18,046 nt of DNA from a bacterium (lineage in GTDB: Bacteria; Ratteibacteria; UBA8468; B48-G9; DTJG01): the NCBI GenBank assembly GCA_026418655.1, contig JAOAAW010000180.1:1-18046 (forward strand), given 5' to 3'. The stretch's first letter is position 1, and each line of letters starts with the position of its first letter. The notes below the pieces were generated by a model. It made no database searches, was not told the DNA's origin, and was given only the letters and a program-made list of their open reading frames with translations. The translations under genes were made by a program, and so were the position numbers. Positions 15,158 to 18,046 of the stretch are shown piece by piece.

Positions 15158-15179
15158 AACCTGAATATAAGATTGCAAT
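15151..15179 (+). promoter_or_regulatory. Promoter of the prepilin gene
   Basis: A perfect TTGACA (15151-15156) is followed after 17 bases by TGCAAT (15174-15179), a four-of-six -10 box. A very strong ribosome site, AAAGGAGGTGA, then precedes the prepilin ATG at 15219. The -35 box shares bases 15152-15156 with the divergent beta-helix promoter. Confidence 0.5.
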
Positions 15180-15218
15180 AAAACACATACACTTACCATA
15201 AAAAGGAGGTGAGAAAAA

Positions 15219-15413
15219 ATGAGGAAAGGTTTTACACTGATTGAACTGCTTGTTGTTATAGCAATTGTAGCAATACTTTCTGTGATTCTTCTGCCCGCCA
15301 TTTCAAAAGCACGTGAACAGGCAAGAAGGCAGTGTGTGCAAGCAATCTTAAACAGGCATACCTATGCCTCTATCTCTATGCAGAGGACTTTCAGGGATGG
15401 GGAATTCCGATGA
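15219..15413 (+). CDS. Prepilin N-terminal fragment (frame-shifted tail)
   Basis: This is the first open piece of the prepilin: 64 residues with the methylation and cleavage motif and the membrane helix. The last roughly 28 residues, after about position 37, come from the wrong frame. If translated as it stands it would yield a pilin stub without its globular domain. A near-perfect Shine-Dalgarno site precedes it. Confidence 0.75.
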   Translation: MRKGFTLIELLVVIAIVAILSVILLPAISKAREQARRQCVQAILNRHTYASISMQRTFRDGEFR

Positions 15414-15459
15414 TAGACAATGAAGAACCTTATCAGGTTAACTACAATATGACACGATT

Positions 15460-15936
15460 ATGAAAAGTTATTTCCCGAATCTTCAGATATTCAGGTGTCC
15501 CTCAACCGAAAAAAGGCATACTGCAGCAGGAAGATATACAGGTGGAAGGTTACATACTTCGTATGCTGTTGGTTTTGGAACAGGTACATTTTACACTGCA
15601 GGATACACAATATGGTTTGGTTACAGATTGGCAACCGGTCAGGCGGATACAACAGAAGCAAGCAATGTAAGGCTACCATGTCCCAACATAAATTTTTGTG
15701 GTAAAGTGGTAAGAGACCCCCAGTTTGGTACCTCTCATTATGTGAGGAAGCCTTCACAGCAGGTATGTATGGTGGATATGTGGAGTACTACAGGTGTGTG
15801 GGATTCACCCAATAACTGGAGAGTTTCTCATAGCGATGGAATAAATCAGCTTTATATGGATGGCCATGTGGAATTTCATAAAGGTAATCAACTGGCTCAG
15901 ACACTGCCATTGTACAAATTCTGGTGCGCAAGGTAG
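15460..15936 (+). CDS. Prepilin C-terminal fragment with H-X9-DG motif
   Basis: This 158-residue open piece carries the globular pilin domain. It runs from YFPNLQIFRCPSTEK through a Gly/Tyr/Thr-rich core to the H-X9-DG motif (SHSDGINQLYMDGHVEFHKG). Its ATG at 15460 is an internal methionine of the original gene, without a ribosome site, so it is not a gene of its own. Confidence 0.75.
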   Translation: MKSYFPNLQIFRCPSTEKRHTAAGRYTGGRLHTSYAVGFGTGTFYTAGYTIWFGYRLATGQADTTEASNVRLPCPNINFCGKVVRDPQFGTSHYVRKPSQQVCMVDMWSTTGVWDSPNNWRVSHSDGINQLYMDGHVEFHKGNQLAQTLPLYKFWCAR

Positions 15937-15955
15937 CTTTTGAAAGGAGATAAAT

Positions 15956-16483
15956 ATGTTTCTTCCTACAAGGAAGGGGTGGGTTTTTGTTTTTTCTTTA
16001 TTTGCCTGTATCTCAGCTTTTTCAGCTCCGCTTGATAATATTATCGTAATTGAGGCAGAAAACTGTGCTGATGAAGCAGGCCTTCCTGTCACAGGCCCAA
16101 AGGGTACCACAAGCACTAAGGTGTTTTTCGTCAGCAATCCTTCTGCAAGTGGTTCTGGATTTATCAGTTCATATCCTTCACCATTCAGGGTCTATCAAAA
16201 TCTTTCTCAACCAGCCATTGCGCAAACAGAAATAGATATTCCGATTTCAGGAAAATGGTTCATTCATGTGCGGTACTTTGTTACTCCTGAAAATATAAGA
16301 AAACTTCTATCTTCTCAAAAACCACCAGGTCATTTCAGGTACTTTTCGCCGTTCAAGATTTCCATTGGAAATAAAGAATTTGTCTGTGGCACAGACCAGT
16401 CGCCTGGTGAAGAATTCAGATGGGAAACCTTTGAGACAAATCTGAGTGCTGGTAAAATTCCGGGTGAGATTTGTAATGGATAA
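15956..16483 (+). CDS. Secreted protein fragment 1: signal peptide and CBM6/35-like domain
   Basis: This is the first open piece, 175 residues. The signal peptide ends near SAFSAP. The domain then begins with IIVIEAENCADEAG, the opening strand typical of CBM6/CBM35 carbohydrate-binding modules, and includes KWFIHVRYFVTPEN and EEFRWETFETNLSAGK. The last eight or so residues are out of frame; the true continuation is the overlapping piece that starts at 16446. Confidence 0.7.
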   Translation: MFLPTRKGWVFVFSLFACISAFSAPLDNIIVIEAENCADEAGLPVTGPKGTTSTKVFFVSNPSASGSGFISSYPSPFRVYQNLSQPAIAQTEIDIPISGKWFIHVRYFVTPENIRKLLSSQKPPGHFRYFSPFKISIGNKEFVCGTDQSPGEEFRWETFETNLSAGKIPGEICNG

Positions 16484-17258
16484 TCTTTCAGGTCCCGACT
16501 GCATAGTTCTGACCCAGGAACCAGATTATAAGCCACAACCATCTGATTACGAAGGACCTTTGTGGTTCAGGTTTAAAGTTTCAAAGGCACCTGACAGCCA
16601 ATTTTTTATCTATTGCAGGCTCCATTTCAATCCATATGAAGTTAAAGGTCCTGTTAATTTAGGTTGGTTGTTTAAGGATAAGGTTGTAACAACCAATGAA
16701 GAAAGTTCAGAATTACAAAAGGATAGTTCTCAGTTATTGACTCTGAATCAGTGGTCACCATGGATAAAATCAGTGAATCCAAAACGAGCATTCTGTTCAA
16801 TGCATGCGATGGTTATGCCATCAAATATGAAGCTATTTCCTGATGCGAGAAGGGCAGGCTTGAATAATCTTGAAATTAGTTTCCAGGCAGCAACAAGGCC
16901 AGATGAAAAATTTATTATTCATCAAACAACAGAGAGTACAGGTCCTGTCAGAGGCCTTTATATACTTATGCCACATGAACCAGGTCTTTCAGGAATGAAA
17001 AAATGGACAAAGTCCTTTACTAAGTGGGCAGAAGAAAGACTGAATCTTGTAAAGCAAACAGGCGCAAAGAGCAAGGAAGGACCTAATACAATTCAGGTCT
17101 ATACCGATGCAAGAGCAAATGTTTATAGGGATGTTGATGCAATAATTGAAAGTTGTAAACTTGCGGGTTTTAATGGTTTTGACCTTGAGCAGAATATCAT
17201 TAGTGAAACCGAGCAATTCTTGCTGACGAACCAAATCCGCAACCACATTTTCTTTTGA
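16446..17258 (+). CDS. Secreted protein fragment 2: central domain
   Basis: This is the second open piece, 270 residues. Its first few residues overlap fragment 1 in another frame and are not original; the real sequence resumes at RVRFVMDNLSG. It holds the end of the binding module, a second sandwich-like domain and the first strands of the barrel-like body (GLYILMPHEPG, VYTDARANVYRDVDAIIESCKLAGFNGFDLE). The final roughly 14 residues are out of frame. Confidence 0.7.
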   Translation: MLVKFRVRFVMDNLSGPDCIVLTQEPDYKPQPSDYEGPLWFRFKVSKAPDSQFFIYCRLHFNPYEVKGPVNLGWLFKDKVVTTNEESSELQKDSSQLLTLNQWSPWIKSVNPKRAFCSMHAMVMPSNMKLFPDARRAGLNNLEISFQAATRPDEKFIIHQTTESTGPVRGLYILMPHEPGLSGMKKWTKSFTKWAEERLNLVKQTGAKSKEGPNTIQVYTDARANVYRDVDAIIESCKLAGFNGFDLEQNIISETEQFLLTNQIRNHIFF

Positions 17259-17285
17259 TTTTGATAAATCATATTCCGGTCTTGA

Positions 17286-18046
17286 AAAGCATATTTTCAC
17301 GAATTTTTGAAAACAAATAACCTGACACCGGAATTTTTTGGAAAGAAAAACTGGGAAGAGGTTGAAGCAACTGGTATAGCAACAAGAACAAGTCCAATTA
17401 TTGATAATATTCTCAGGAATTTTGGAGTTGAAATAGAATGGGTTCAGCCTTCAAAATCAAAAGACGAGGATGAAGAAGTTTCAAGGGTTATTCAACCTGA
17501 AAATGTTGAAGATGCCGCAAAAAAACAGGAGGAGAAAAAAGAAAATCTGCGTCGAGTAAAAGTCCAAATCCGAACTAATTTACAGGATGCGACACCTGAG
17601 GAGAAACGGCTATATTGCTGGACTCAAAAATTCAGGAGTTATTATACAAGGCAGATTTATGGCACAGGAACAAAGGTTGTAAAGGACCTGGCAGAAAAAG
17701 GGTTTTTCAAAAAAGATATTAAAATAAGCCCGAATTTCCAGGCAGCACCAATGATGGAAACAAGGATGTGGGATGGTGCTCTTAATCTTTTTGAATGGGC
17801 AACAAACAATACAACAAATTTCTTACTCTGCGAGGACTGGATCCATGATCCCTATCGTGTAGCATTTGGATTTTCTCTATTAAATGCTGCAGCAAGAAAA
17901 AATAAACAGGGACTTGGTTATCTTATTGTTGTTGATAGAAACTTCAGAACAAGATACCTTACTGGACTTGCAAACGGTGTGGTGTTATTTATTGACTACT
18001 CCTATGGACCTACGATTACAAAGGGTCCTGCATGGGCAAGCAGTCC
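17286..18046 (+). CDS. Secreted protein fragment 3: hydrolase-like body, incomplete
   Basis: This open frame of over 250 codons reaches the window edge. It has no start codon of its own; genuine sequence resumes at about 17307 with LKTNNLTPEFFG. It includes a charged, Lys/Glu-rich insertion (about 17456-17560), then FRSYYTRQIYGTG, MWDGALNLFEWA, the acidic LCEDWIHDPYR and VLFIDYSYGPTITKGP. The Glu-Asp-Trp segment could hold catalytic acids, but I cannot show this. Confidence 0.7.

Larger units (their letters stand above)
15219..15936 (+). pseudogene. H-X9-DG type II secretion prepilin, broken by two frame shifts
   Basis: Read across three frames this is one prepilin of about 240 residues. The start has the prepilin peptidase site RKG/FTLIE (cut after Gly4, Glu at +5) and the hydrophobic helix ELLVVIAIVAILSVILLPAI. 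The first break is near 15328: restoring one G in the GG run gives ARRAVCASNLKQ, the usual continuation of this family, and then AEDFQGWGIPM. The second break is near 15445: restoring one base leads to YDTIMKSYFPNLQIFRCPS. The end holds a perfect H-X9-DG motif (HSDGINQLYMDGH). Both breaks are single-base losses. Whether they are real mutations or assembly errors cannot be decided here. Such prepilins are often expanded in Lentisphaerae, Planctomycetes and related lineages beside secreted carbohydrate enzymes. The large secreted gene follows after 19 nt. Confidence 0.88.
15956..18046 (+). pseudogene. Large secreted CBM-like / glycoside-hydrolase-like protein, frame-shifted, 3' end missing
   Basis: This is one long gene read across several frames and running off the window. 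A signal peptide (VFVFSLFACISAFSA) is followed by a CBM6/35-like beta-sandwich (IIVIEAENCADEAG to LSAGK, then RVRFVMDNLSGPDCIVLTQEPDYKP). A second domain follows (GPLWFRFKVSK to LEISFQAATRP). The C-terminal body looks like a hydrolase TIM barrel: QVYTDARANVYRDVDAIIESC, AGFNGFDLEQ, FFGKKNWEEVEATG, MMETRMWDGALNLFEWA, LCEDWIHDPYRVAFGFSLL, FIDYSYGP. Breaks are near 16455 (one extra base in an A run) and near 17213, 17250 and 17306 (each one base short, two in T runs). The three losses together restore the original frame. AAAGGAG precedes the ATG. I recognise the pattern from planctomycete and Lentisphaerae secreted proteins but know no named family. Confidence 0.75.

Noticed and set aside
15491..15757. 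An 88-residue minus-strand frame within the prepilin
   Set aside because: The plus strand carries clear prepilin landmarks here; the reverse frame has none.
15320..17310. Programmed ribosomal frameshifting in the prepilin and the secreted gene
   Set aside because: There are too many shifts, in both directions, and no X-XXY-YYZ slippery sites with a following structure that I could support. Indels by error or decay explain it better.
1..18046. tRNA genes, rRNA, CRISPR arrays, insertion sequences, riboswitches
   Set aside because: I read both strands and found no cloverleaf, regular spaced repeats, transposase motifs or long structured leaders; all intergenic gaps are 115 bases or shorter.

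Overview
The window reads as one contig from an uncultured, low-GC, diderm bacterium. Outer-membrane assembly genes (a BamD-like TPR protein and the LPS lipoprotein LptE), a pilus/secretion ATPase and an H-X9-DG prepilin show a Gram-negative-type envelope with a type II secretion or type IV pilus machine. A fused ADP-forming acetyl-CoA synthetase and a nickel regulator fit a fermentative anaerobe. The H-X9-DG prepilin, and the way the BamD-like N-terminus is built, recall Omnitrophota and PVC-type candidate phyla. That is an impression from memory, not a demonstrated placement. The first 19 bases are the Tn5/Nextera mosaic-end adapter, so position 1 is an artificial contig edge.

Layout. Positions 20-1517 (+) hold the end of a MacB/LolD-type ABC ATPase and its FtsX-fold permease. 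Positions 7448-1521 (-) form a tight seven-gene run: ECF sigma factor, zinc-finger anti-sigma factor, SagB-type nitroreductase, PolX polymerase with PHP domain, TlpA-like thioredoxin, PulE/GspE ATPase, and NikR. Ribosomal protein S20 (7544-7828, +) diverges from it behind a good promoter. Positions 13006-7802 (-) hold fused ADP-forming acetyl-CoA synthetase, a Gfo/Idh/MocA oxidoreductase, BamD-like protein, LptE, and an unusually short DNA polymerase III delta subunit whose 3' end overlaps that of rpsT. Positions 15104-13122 (-) encode a secreted right-handed beta-helix protein. It diverges from a prepilin (15219-15936, +) followed by a large secreted protein (15956 to beyond 18046, +) with a CBM6/35-like start and a glycoside-hydrolase-like body.

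How it fits together. The right end looks like a surface polysaccharide locus: two secreted carbohydrate-type proteins and a prepilin, with divergent promoters that share one TTGACAA -35 core. The oxidoreductase and the acetyl-CoA synthetase could feed on the released sugars (inference). The left operon looks like an envelope or redox stress response under its own sigma/anti-sigma pair.

Two things stand out. Four adjacent gene pairs overlap by exactly 11 nt in the same ATGAA-type configuration. All recognisable frame breaks, about six, lie between 15.3 and 17.3 kb, splitting both the prepilin and the large secreted gene; the other 15 kb is intact. I saw no tRNA, rRNA, CRISPR array, insertion sequence or convincing intrinsic terminator. 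No gene-free stretch exceeds about 115 bases.
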